Shown one piece after another: positions 11,282-18,179 of a stretch of 18,179 nucleotides of DNA; within the stretch, counting starts at the first letter, position 1; each line of letters opens with the position of its first letter. The position numbers and the translations under genes were made by a program. Below the pieces are notes generated by a model, which saw only the letters and a program-made list of their open reading frames with translations, was not told where the DNA came from and made no database searches. Source of the stretch: Phoronis ovalis (lineage: Eukaryota; Phoronida; Phoronidae); assembly GCA_028565635.1 (NCBI GenBank), contig JAOXYB010018650.1, positions 1 to 18,179 of the forward strand. Direction: 5' to 3'.

Positions 11282-11600
11282 CAGTGACGGATTAACATAG
11301 TAGCAAAAGTAGCATATGCTACGGGCCCCGCGTTTTCTATGGCCCCGCACTAAATGCTTGCAAGCTTTACAATCTCACTCTAATGAGCATTGAACATGAA
11401 CTTCTGCGTGAAATAGACATTTCCAGTAATTTTAAACAAATTTGGTAATGCTAAATCTAGAAACGGCCTTTTTTTTTTGCTTGTCAATTTTTTTTCTTGC
11501 AGCACGGAGACGTTTCAGCGACCGTTTTCGATTACTGAACTGATATTTTTCTCTCACACATAGCTATGCTACAGGCCCGCACTAGCTTAATCCGGCCCTG
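11282..11600. mobile_element. hAT-like non-autonomous element (MITE), 319 bp
   Basis: The left end CAGTGACGGATTAA and the right end, reversed, CAGGGCCGGATTAAG form an imperfect TIR of the CAGNGNCGGATTAA type common at hAT ends. Both ends are followed by GGGCCC- and CCGCAC-type GC-rich motifs typical of this family. The left flank GTAAAACG and a right flank CTAAAACG three bases past the TIR resemble a decayed 8-bp target duplication. No coding capacity is present. It lies about 130 bases beyond the stop codon of the channel gene, in or near its 3' UTR. Confidence 0.7.
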
Positions 11601-11711
11601 GTACTAAAACGTTTACTACTTTCACTGCTTATAATTCCCCTAAAAAGTGTTATAATAAAATGGCCTCAAAATATGCGTTGAAAAAAGAAAATTCGGCAAA
11701 CTTCATACATA

Positions 11712-11717
11712 TTTAAT
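11712..11717 (-). promoter_or_regulatory. Possible polyadenylation hexamer ATTAAA
   Basis: ATTAAA on the minus strand lies 13-18 bases beyond the channel stop codon. It is the common variant hexamer, but its closeness to the stop would give a very short 3' UTR, so a more distal signal is equally possible. Confidence 0.25.
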
Positions 11718-11729
11718 ATTTTGTGTGAA

Positions 11730-12659
11730 TTATATTCTGCGATATGAATAAAATTCTCCATCAGCAGTACTTGTACTAGTCCCCTCAGTTATAGTATCAG
11801 TGGTCTCAGAGCTACTATCAGCATGCTCATCATAATCATCGAACAAGCCAGGTGCGTCGTATATATCCGGATCTATAGGTGATACATATCCCGACCCTGC
11901 TTCACTCAGATTTTTGTCATCAGACGTCGATAAGTAACGATCAGAGATTACATGTCTGTCATCTGTTGTACTATTTATGCTAATTTCGGGGATCTCGTGG
12001 TCTTCGCGTGTGCTTAGGATACTAGTATTAATTTCTGGTACACCATGATCTAGATTGGGTATAGATCCTCCGAGATGCGATTTTTTGTTCACGAAAGAAT
12101 CAGGAACTCCTGTATTGGTTGTCTCGTTCATCAGATCGAATAAACTCGGGAAACCTTGTTCCAAATTTCCAAGAAATGCATTTTCTGTTAGTCGTTCATC
12201 AGAAGGTCTCTCTTTAATAATCATAAACGGAAATTTTGCTCCCGGCATGTAGACTTTCTCTACTGATATTTTTTGTAAATATTTACGGACGCCGGGACGG
12301 TCTTCTCTTTGAGTTTCGGTATACCCGGCCGTAGGCTCTTCTTGATCGCTTGGGGATGAAAAAGATTGGCTATTATGATGAAGGCGTCTGAGGGGCTCAT
12401 AAATGTCTATCAGACTGGATTCTGACAAATATCCCTGAGATAAAGCAGCTGTGAGCGTAATTACGCTTAAACGGCGTTCTGATGCAGTGGGACTCGGAGA
12501 TTTAGACCGATACTTTGAAGGAGACTTATATTTTTTTCTTGGCTTCTTTTCCTTACTTGTCTTACCTAAACGTTTACGCACGTGTAAGGTAGAAGGCACC
12601 GACTGTACTGTTTCATCTGCTTCAGGTTCCTCGAGTTCCTCGTACATACCGGTAAGTCC
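11730..12659 (-). CDS. HCN-type channel exon 5 (disordered C-terminal tail and stop)
   Basis: This 930-nt terminal exon begins after GATGGACAG (AG at 12661-12660), with a TACTAAT branch-point-like sequence about 25 bases upstream, and ends at TAA 11732-11730. It encodes residues 636-944. The tail starts acidic (YEELEEPEADE), then has a strongly basic Ser-Pro segment (KEKKPRKKYKSPSKYRSKSPSP) and a LSVITLTAALSQGYLSESSL patch. A long low-complexity Ser/Thr/Asp/Glu-rich region ends in FYSYRRI. HCN tails are generally long, cytoplasmic and unconserved, and this fits. No PDZ-type or SNL ending is seen. The ATG at 12701 lies in the intron and is not the start. Confidence 0.8.
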   Translation of the reverse strand, partial: GLTGMYEELEEPEADETVQSVPSTLHVRKRLGKTSKEKKPRKKYKSPSKYRSKSPSPTASERRLSVITLTAALSQGYLSESSLIDIYEPLRRLHHNSQSFSSPSDQEEPTAGYTETQREDRPGVRKYLQKISVEKVYMPGAKFPFMIIKERPSDERLTENAFLGNLEQGFPSLFDLMNETTNTGVPDSFVNKKSHLGGSIPNLDHGVPEINTSILSTREDHEIPEISINSTTDDRHVISDRYLSTSDDKNLSEAGSGYVSPIDPDIYDAPGLFDDYDEHADSSSETTDTITEGTSTSTADGEFYSYRRI

Positions 12660-15600
12660 CTGTCCATCGGGTAAAAATGCAATTAGTAGGTACAGCAACA
12701 ATAAAGCACAACGGCGATAAGATTGTTACAACATAGAAAATAATTTTTCAATTTTAAACTTTCCGAAATTAATTAAGACAAATGTTTATGTCATTATCCA
12801 AATGGTTAAACAATTATATGTAAAATAAATAAGTAACGTGTAAAATTTTATATTATATATATATACCATAATATAGGATGCCGCTGATCTTATTAAGGGA
12901 TCGTCGAGTTTATCATTAAAAATATTCATTAACCGTTCATTACGCTTATTCAGTGCTTCGTCGACCAAGTTGTCTAGACGCTCGTGAATCTCCGGATTCA
13001 TCTCTAAAGCCTGAAAAAAGTATATATAAGCCAGACATATATAGCACCTTGTTATAAAAATGAACTGACCACTCATTGCTATTGCTTTATGTTACCCCAT
13101 AAGGCAGACTAAGTGTCTCACTTTTATCACCGTCATAGCTCGTTTATCACATATTTTAATATACTATTAGTTTAACTAAAAAAAAGATACATCAATGCGT
13201 GAACTAGATATACGAATCTGTGGCTCTCTCCTTCCAATTCCGAGCCTTTTCATAAATACTATATACATAAACATCGGTGTTATTTTAAAAAAAGTAATGT
13301 CACATTTCGAATCTTAACTTTTCTCGTAATGGGTCTTTTTACTGTATTACCTGGCTAAGATTTTCTCGAGTAAGAAAATATATTATACACGGTTCGGCGG
13401 TAACATAAGATACAAGGGATGGCTCATCTCGCAGCAACCCCACTTCTGGAATACAGGTTTGAATTTTGAGAACGTATGTCACATGATGTAATTCACGAAG
13501 AAGACAAATATTATTATTCCTTGTTGCTTTGTAATACGTCTAACCTATATATTTAACATTCTGTGCTTTTTGACTTGTGATACGTAATTGGTGTTTTTCA
13601 TCAGTAAGGACGCTTGTCATTGTTCGCAGTAAATTATAATACACACACAAGCAAAATAACGATCAACATGACGATTAACAATGAACAATTTGTTTCTTCT
13701 TTGAAGTTTAATTTTGAGCCGAGGGGTACATTTAACCACACTTATAACCATATTATGTAGCTTATGTGCGTGGTCCAGAAACATTTTAGAGATTGCCCCT
13801 ACTGTTTAGGATGGTTGCCACTGTATATTGCAATATTTTTTTGTCTTTAATAGGTTTCAAATAGCTGTTTCTTTACTTCGTGCAAATTTCAAGCCTAAAT
13901 ACAGTCACAATCTTATGCCTAAGCCCTACGTGCTGTCCAATATTCTCAAACAAATTACCTCCAAAATGCATGCCATCTGTCAATTCATCTACTTTTGTGC
14001 CATCAGGTAGAATAGCATTAACTCGTCCTCTGTCGATGAAATATAGATTTTCCGACACTTGTCCACAGTAGACAATCGAATCTTTACCAGGAAATACATC
14101 AAACTCCAAATGGGCACAAAGGGTTACTAAAAAGTCCATTGGAGCGTTATCAAATAAGCACGTCTTCGTAATAACTGCTTGTCGCGTTTGCCATAAGAGT
14201 TGATTTTTTAAGCATTGGTTAGTTTCACTTAGCAGTTTATCCGTATCAAAATAAATTTGATTATATTTCATCTCAAAGTATGTCACAACTTTTTTTTGAA
14301 GTTTAGCTGGTAATCTATGATATTCCATGAACGATCTGATTTCGCTCAAATGGTAATCATATTCATTTTCCGCTGCTCCAGCAGACATCACTAAATGATT
14401 AAGATTTGCAATGAACATGGCGTAGAATACTGCACCAATCATCATGCTTAATGTTGTGAACACCGTCTCAATGGTTGTCCATGGAGGATAAAATCCATAC
14501 CCAATGCACAATAAATGAGACAAAGTCCGAAATATGGAATGAATATACATATTATATATTGCTGTATGACGCAACCCTGTCCTCTCTACCCATGACGATA
14601 TTGGAAAATCTTCATATGCAACTACTAAAAATTCTAGACATCCGCATGTATGAAACGCAACACCAGCTAACAAGAGCAGATTTATTAATCGCCACACATT
14701 TCTTTGCATCACACTGAGTTCTTGAAGTTTAAATCCGTAACGGTATAAACGAAAAAATCGTAAGATCTTGAGCCAGTTTGCTATGCGATATACCACAAGA
14801 TCAACGGGAATTTTTGCTAATATATTGTCGAGATTCTTATGCAGTAATATAGAATTGACAGGCAATGAAGAAATTAGATCGAGAAGAAACCATGTAGTTA
14901 AATATTGTTTAGCGACCATTTTAGAATTTAAAATGACCTCGTCTATCTCCTCGTCATAGTAGCCTGTTCGAAAATTTATTAGTATGTCTATCATCAGAAT
15001 TACATCCAAACACATGCTGATTGCAGCCATTGTAAATATGGCATATAGATGATCCTCCTCTTCATGGTGCGCATGAGATGCCGTAAGATCAGAAAGATGC
15101 AGATGATCGCTCCAAGGATGTAGAGGATCTTGGATATGAGTATGATTAAATCCATGCTTTATTACAGTTATATTACCGTCGATAGAGCTATTAGTGATGT
15201 CAGTGATCACACGAACTATGCCCGACTCATTCACCAATGGTCGTATATTGCGAAATAGAGGCTCGGAGTAGAATGCAACCTGAAGTGGTGTAGTTATAGT
15301 GCAGATTATAGAGATGATTGTTATTGTAGCGTCCCACAGCCAACGAAACACACTGTATGGATGAACTAAGTAACGGTTAATAAATGATAATCCCTTCTGA
15401 CGTTCTTGTTCAACTTTGATTGCACCAAGACTTCTATAGAACCGGCGATTTACTCGATTTTCTGAATGCGCCAACTTGAAAATGAAATTTGAATAATATT
15501 CCATTAAGAAAAAGTACAACCTGAGGAATGCAATGTTCATTGTGCAGCCTTGTGTCAGGGTTCCTACGAAATTGCATCAATACATCAAATTAACTTTTTA

Positions 15601-15959
15601 CAAATCTTTAATGACAGACAAAATGTAAACATAATATAAGCAACATTTTTTCAGATAATAAATTATTTCTTGATGCAATGCATGCTAAGATAAACCCCAA
15701 ATCTCACATTTCTCACAATAGAGACTTGAAACACTAACCAGAAGGGTCCTAGACAGTGTAACTTTCGGTAATTAATATTATGCATTTATAACATTTGTTT
15801 GCAACTTACAATGAATAGATTAAGTATGAATATTTTGACTGTCTCTGAGAACGATTCACCCGAGGCTTCATGGCTGTTCCGCGAAGCTCCACTTTTCGTT
15901 GAATGAAAGCTTTTCCTGGAAGAATTTCCCTTTTTTTTCTTCTTCTTAATTTTCAGCAT
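11730..15959 (-). CDS. HCN-type hyperpolarization-activated cation channel (5-exon gene)
   Basis: This is a plasma-membrane, tetrameric voltage-gated Na+/K+ channel subunit of the HCN family. Exons are 15959-15810, 15474-13959, 13445-13351, 13010-12867 and 12659-11730, with GT-AG introns of 335, 513, 340 and 207 bases and agreeing phases, giving about 944 residues. In order: a basic N-terminus; the HCN domain with VEQERQK and HPYSVFRWLWD (about 68-98); S1 (91-119); a 70-residue His-rich loop; S2 with IDILINFRTG; S3 with LLDLISSLP; a short S4 (about 274-300); S5; the pore with LCIGYG (372-377); S6 with YAMF; the C-linker with YHRLPAKLQKK; the CNBD; and a long polar tail. The CIGYG filter and DFP...W turret are HCN hallmarks that separate it from CNG and EAG channels. 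The CNBD lacks the phosphate-binding arginine. Exact orthology is uncertain; a divergent HCN-like branch is likely. Confidence 0.9.
12867..13010 (-). CDS. HCN-type channel exon 4 (CNBD C-helix)
   Basis: This 144-nt exon (48 codons, phase 0 at both ends) follows TATACTTTTTTCAG (AG at 13012-13011) and ends ATG|GTATAT (12867/12866). It encodes residues 588-635: ALEMNPEIHERLDNLVDEAL, a helix matching the position of VLEEYPMMRRAF in HCN CNBDs, followed by NKRNERLMNIF and a Pro-containing linker. The charged heptad-like pattern fits the C-helix that caps the nucleotide pocket. The exon end is the less certain side, because the donor lies in an AT-repeat tract. Confidence 0.85.
13351..13445 (-). CDS. 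HCN-type channel exon 3 (CNBD phosphate-binding cassette and C-helix start)
   Basis: This 95-nt exon follows a CTGTATTCCAG acceptor (AG at 13447-13446) and ends with CAG|GTAATA (13351/13350). With one base from exon 2 it completes E556 and encodes VGLLRDEPSLVSYV, then TAEPCIIYFLTRENLSQ. Joined to exon 2 this restores the FGE of the CNBD cassette and the beta-strand and YxLxRENL segment expected before the C-helix. This is strong evidence for the splice. Where HCN2 has FGEICLLTRGRRTASV this channel has FGEVGLLRDEPSLVSYV: the glutamate is kept, but the Arg-Thr contacting the cyclic phosphate aligns with Ser-Leu. It is too short to show as an independent open frame with a start codon. Confidence 0.88.
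13959..15474 (-). CDS. HCN-type channel exon 2 (all membrane segments, C-linker, most of CNBD)
   Basis: This is one 1516-nt exon covering residues 51-555 plus the first base of codon 556. The acceptor CATTTTCAAG ends at 15475; the frame is open upstream to an ATG at 15540, so a start there (22 more residues) is an alternative. The donor is GGAG|GTAATT (13959/13958). If that donor is ignored, the frame runs 28 codons into the intron to a TAA at about 13875-13873 and breaks the CNBD, so the open-frame end is not the true end. The exon contains four N-glycosylation sequons (NES, NSS, NIT, NHT) and ten His in the S1-S2 loop. S4 basics are spaced as R-K-R-R-R-K. The pore has C373-G377 (CIGYG) followed by FYPP. 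S5 has HTCGC where vertebrate HCN has HWDGC. Confidence 0.9.
15810..15959 (-). CDS. HCN-type channel exon 1 (N-terminus)
   Basis: This exon has 50 codons from an ATG at 15959 to a consensus donor ATT|GTAAGT (donor at 15809), ending in phase 0. An in-frame TAA at 15977-15975 precedes the ATG, supporting this start. The peptide begins with a lysine run (MLKIKKKKKKG), then a Ser-rich segment (NSSRKSFHSTKSGASRNSHE) with basophilic phosphorylation-like sites, and ends in a hydrophobic stretch KIFILNLFI. N-termini of HCN channels are cytoplasmic and poorly conserved, so this exon is assigned by splice signals and phase rather than by homology. Alternative upstream exons would change it. Confidence 0.6.
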
Positions 15960-15974
15960 CTTATTCTTGTTTCT

Positions 15975-16010
15975 TTATCTAGTGACGTCAACCCATTGTC
16001 TTATTTATAT
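15975..16010 (-). promoter_or_regulatory. Putative core promoter: TATA-like box and CRE
   Basis: On the minus strand TATAAATA (16009-16002) lies 43-50 bases upstream of the exon 1 ATG, and a perfect CRE, TGACGTCA (15990-15983), lies between the box and the ATG. An in-frame stop at 15977-15975 marks the end of possible upstream coding. If the TATA-like box is used, the 5' UTR is very short and the CRE would overlap the start-site region. No experimental start is visible from sequence. Confidence 0.4.
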
Positions 16011-16483
16011 GATACTGTTATGTTTGGTAATGCTACTAGATCTAGCAAATAGAATGCTGTACGGTACAAAATATCTACAAATAAGCAGGACAACAGTAAA
16101 AATTGGGATGTAAAGTACTAAAAGACAAATAGCCAATAGCTGGCAAATGCGTGTAAATGTACGTCAACATAAAAAAATACAATTTAATTACCGCAACAAC
16201 GATGGATATGCATTTTAAGGCACCTATAATTAAAATAGTTTATCCGCTATACAATACAGTTAACGTTTGTTTAAAAGAACAATGTACGTTAAAACACACT
16301 TTTACCTGCTTGAATATCTACTTATTTCAGGGCACGAAACAAATTTCTGAAGAAATTACCGGTGTATAACAAGATCAGTTGCATATTAGTTTTTAAAATT
16401 AAAATAACATACCTTAATGATTAACACGTAAATGACAGATGAAAAACTTTAATCTCACCAGCTCTTTGACAGGTGGTAGAATG
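16011..16483. other. Gene-free spacer between channel gene and LINE remnant
   Basis: No coding-like frame or repeat could be supported. The 70-codon plus frame at 16157-16369 has no motif. Part of this may be the upstream region of the channel gene. Confidence 0.5.
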
Positions 16484-16627
16484 TCAAGTTTCCTCAACTT
16501 CAGAACTTAACCAAAGTCCTGTAAGAATTTTGGCTGTGCCTAGCAGTCTTCTGCATAGTAGTGCTGTCGTGTTGTTCCGGTATTTCATTGAGCCACTGCT
16601 GGTGCGTTGATACCGTTGCACCTAGGG
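16484..16627 (-). pseudogene. LINE reverse-transcriptase ORF, 3'-terminal fragment
   Basis: Read on the minus strand after the inserted element, this continues the LINE frame: GATVSTHQQWLNEIP, then MQKTA, then after a frameshift LGTAKILTGLWLSSEVEET and a TGA at 16486-16484. The QKTALLGTAKILRKVL-type ending is characteristic of the extreme C-terminus of many non-LTR retrotransposon polyproteins. The frameshift between MQKTA and LGTAKIL shows decay. It is the downstream half of the fragment at 17571-17760. Confidence 0.7.
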
Positions 16628-16871
16628 CAGTCTGAATAAATCCATGAGTTAGTGCTCCGTACCTTCTCAACTAACGTTTGGGATTAACCATGGTAGATTT
16701 TTGTTATATTCCTTAAATTTAACAAAAGCGAAATAATTTACATTAATCTTTTGCCAACTGAGATAAGCCTTTCTCTCTGTGTGTTCCATCGTCGCCTACC
16801 ACGTCTATTCTATAATTATGACTTATTCTGAATAGGTATCGCCGGGGAGATTGCTTTTTGCTTAGCAGACT

Positions 16872-17333
16872 CCCGGGGGGCTCACTTGAAAAAAAGTCGA
16901 GGAACCATGCTCGTCCGTAGGGTGCAAAATAAGCCCCTAGACGGGAAGTGGAGGATCAAAAACCACCCCTATCCGAGGGATTTTGCTGAAAAAGGTACCC
17001 CTAAACGGGAAGTTTAAGGTAACCCTAAAAGAAAAATTAACAACCAAAAAAAAAATGGTTCCCAAAAAAATCGACAACCAAAAAAAACAAAATAAGACAC
17101 TAAATTTTAAAAAAAATGCAAAATGCTCGCTGCTCCCACTAAAAAAGGACCCCTAAACGGGAGGTGTGCGCGTGAAAAACCAACAACCGGGAAGTTACAT
17201 TTGCCAAAAACATACCCCTAAATGTGGTTTTCCGCCAAAATCGACCCCGTCTAACGGCGAAAAAAGTACCCCTTACCCCCGTTTTTTCAAACAAACATGC
17301 GTACCCGACATTTTTTTAAGTGAGCCCCCCGGG
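16872..17333. mobile_element. MITE with 8-bp target duplication, 462 bp, nested
   Basis: The ends are a perfect 16-base inverted repeat, CCCGGGGGGCTCACTT, each followed by an A-run. Flanking 8-base direct repeats are AGCAGACT (16864-16871) and AACAGACT (17334-17341), one mismatch. An 8-bp duplication is typical of hAT-type transposition. The interior is non-coding and holds about seven degenerate copies of a (A)CCCCTAAACGGGAAG motif. It lies inside the 943-bp element, so it is the youngest of the three layers. Confidence 0.85.
16933..17280 (+). repeat. Degenerate interspersed motif array CCCCTAAACGGG
   Basis: Copies or near-copies start around 16934, 16966, 16998, 17150, 17215, 17244 and 17267, with forms such as CCCCTAGACGGGAAG and CCCCTAAACGGGAGG. 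Spacing is irregular and separated by A-rich DNA. They could be transposase-binding subterminal repeats or remnants of a tandem array. Confidence 0.6.
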
Positions 17334-17570
17334 AACAGACTATAGATAAACTCTGGCAGCACAGCATGAGTGTGATCATCCCCTACCCACTTAGTTATAC
17401 CTATTATTGTAAGCAGCAATTTGATTGGTGTCGAGATTTTCGTGTTACTTTATATAGAATAAAGGGATTGTCGTTCTTCTGCTTTTCGAGATAACAAAAA
17501 TTGACTATGGTTAAGCCCAGACGTTAGTTGAGAGGGTACGGAACACTAACGGATGGATTTATTCAGACTG

Positions 17571-17760
17571 CACTTAGGGCACCCACGATTACTGGGATAA
17601 GTTTTATGTCCATCTTCCATTTCCGCGGTTGATATTTTTCTGTCTTTTTTATGTTCCTTCTTGTTGATGTTGCTATCTTTCGGGTTGTCTTCTTCTTGGC
17701 TGTGATTACTATGTCTGGTTGATTTTATACCATGACTTGTTTGTCCGTTTAGATAAAATC
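17571..17760 (-). pseudogene. LINE reverse-transcriptase ORF, C-terminal fragment (upstream half)
   Basis: On the minus strand the frame reads NQPDIVITAKKKT, then EKYQPRKWKMDIKLIPVIVG and ALSA, with a stop and frameshifts. Known LINE polyproteins carry RPDIVVxDKKxxT followed by KY...E..MW.....VIPVVIGALG in this order near their C-terminus, so the match is in motif order, not only in composition. The AAG/AAA-rich middle appears frameshifted. The fragment is cut at GALSA by the 943-bp element and resumes at 16627. Its own 5' part is not recognisable beyond about 17760. Confidence 0.7.
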
Positions 17761-18179
17761 CAGCATTAGTAGAATAATAAAGCTAAAATATACAAGGGGA
17801 CTTGAATACTCCGCAATCTAATTGGGTAGTCTGTAACCTCTAATCTAGTACGGCGATTGTGATTGGTCAGAGCGGTTATAATACTTTCGCAGACATAGAT
17901 GGATGTGTCACTATAGGCAGATGATTACCACCTGTTGATTAGATTCACTCGTAAAAGTTATATGATGGAGGCTATCAAATGGAGTAGTAATGTTATTTCT
18001 AGAAGAGCGGCATGATTTCCCATAATTTAAATACGTCTCATTGTCGTGTCATAAAATTGTTTACTGGAAGACCAGCTGGAAGAGTTCGTAACCTGCCTAT
18101 ATTTGCACCCGATGCGAATCCCATCACTCGATAAATAAGGATGATGGTTTCTACTAAATCTTCAATAAGTATGGCTGAT
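17761..18179. other. No supportable gene at window end
   Basis: I see no continuing LINE motifs and no coding-like exon. Local GC is somewhat higher than in the left part of the window. Upstream LINE sequence too decayed to recognise is possible. Confidence 0.45.

Larger units (their letters stand above)
16628..17570. mobile_element. TIR DNA transposon inserted in LINE, 943 bp including nested MITE
   Basis: Ends are 80-base terminal inverted repeats (16628-16707 and 17491-17570) matching at 71 of 80 positions and starting CAGTCTGAATAAATCCAT. A 9-bp direct repeat, CACCTAGGG (16619-16627) and CACTTAGGG (17571-17579), flanks it with one mismatch. Because the target is nearly palindromic, 7-13 bp are possible readings. 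The LINE frame resumes across the insertion with the same GALxA motif, independently confirming the site. The body outside the nested MITE is about 480 bp with no transposase frame. A 9-bp duplication fits Mutator-like or Merlin-like elements better than hAT, but the family is not settled. Confidence 0.85.

Noticed and set aside
12660-12701. ATG at 12701 as start of a separate 323-residue protein
   Set aside because: The ATG precedes a good branch point and acceptor; the frame joins exon 4 in phase and gives a normal HCN tail.
12055-12720. Plus-strand frames antisense to channel exon 5
   Set aside because: Shadows of the C-terminal tail exon.
13010-13876. Direct splice from a GTAAAG donor at 13876 to exon 4
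   Set aside because: Produces an immediate stop (Lys-Leu-stop); exon 3 at 13445-13351 gives the correct domain.
13873-13958. Taking the open-frame end at 13873 as the channel C-terminus
   Set aside because: It destroys the CNBD; splicing at 13959 to 13445 restores FGE and the rest of the domain with matching phase.
13828-14959. Several plus-strand frames antisense to the channel exon 2
   Set aside because: Shadows of the HCN-type coding sequence.

Overview
The window looks like nuclear DNA of an invertebrate animal. It is AT-rich, mostly non-coding, and carries spliced genes with GT-AG introns, decayed LINE sequence and several TIR-bounded non-autonomous DNA transposons. There is no operon structure, tRNA, rRNA or CRISPR that I can see. 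I cannot name the species. Gene models, domain calls and repeat boundaries were read by eye, without a database search.

The one confident gene is on the minus strand between 15959 and 11730. It encodes an HCN-type (hyperpolarization-activated, cyclic-nucleotide-gated family) cation channel. I rebuilt it as five exons: 15959-15810, 15474-13959, 13445-13351, 13010-12867 and 12659-11730, about 944 residues with phases that agree at every junction. It has the HCN N-terminal domain, S1-S6, a CIGYG selectivity filter, a C-linker, a cyclic-nucleotide-binding domain (CNBD) and a long disordered tail. Three features are unusual: a long, histidine-rich, glycosylatable S1-S2 loop; a short S4 with about six basic residues; and a CNBD that keeps FGE but lacks the arginine that normally holds the cyclic phosphate. 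Just upstream lie a TATA-like box and a perfect CRE (TGACGTCA).

Region by region: 1-2131 is AT-rich with no gene, apart from a CRE palindrome near 1840. Positions 2132-2403 (minus) hold an orphan candidate exon of unknown family. 2404-5628 shows no supportable gene. 5629-6257 has a GC-rich island followed by a plus-strand decayed coding sequence with in-frame stops. 6258-8498 is gene-free with a hairpin near 8345. 8499-10190 is a 1.7-kb TIR-bounded element containing tandem repeats and an internal diverged duplication. 10191-11281 is gene-free. 11282-11600 is a small hAT-like element just 3' of the channel gene. 11730-15959 is the channel. 16011-16483 is empty.

16484-17760 is a three-layer nest: the 3' end of a LINE reverse-transcriptase ORF (minus strand), split by a 943-bp TIR element, which is itself split by a 462-bp MITE with 8-bp target duplications. 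17761-18179 shows nothing clear. The channel gene and the transposons are not functionally linked by anything visible; the right half of the window has simply accumulated insertions around one gene.
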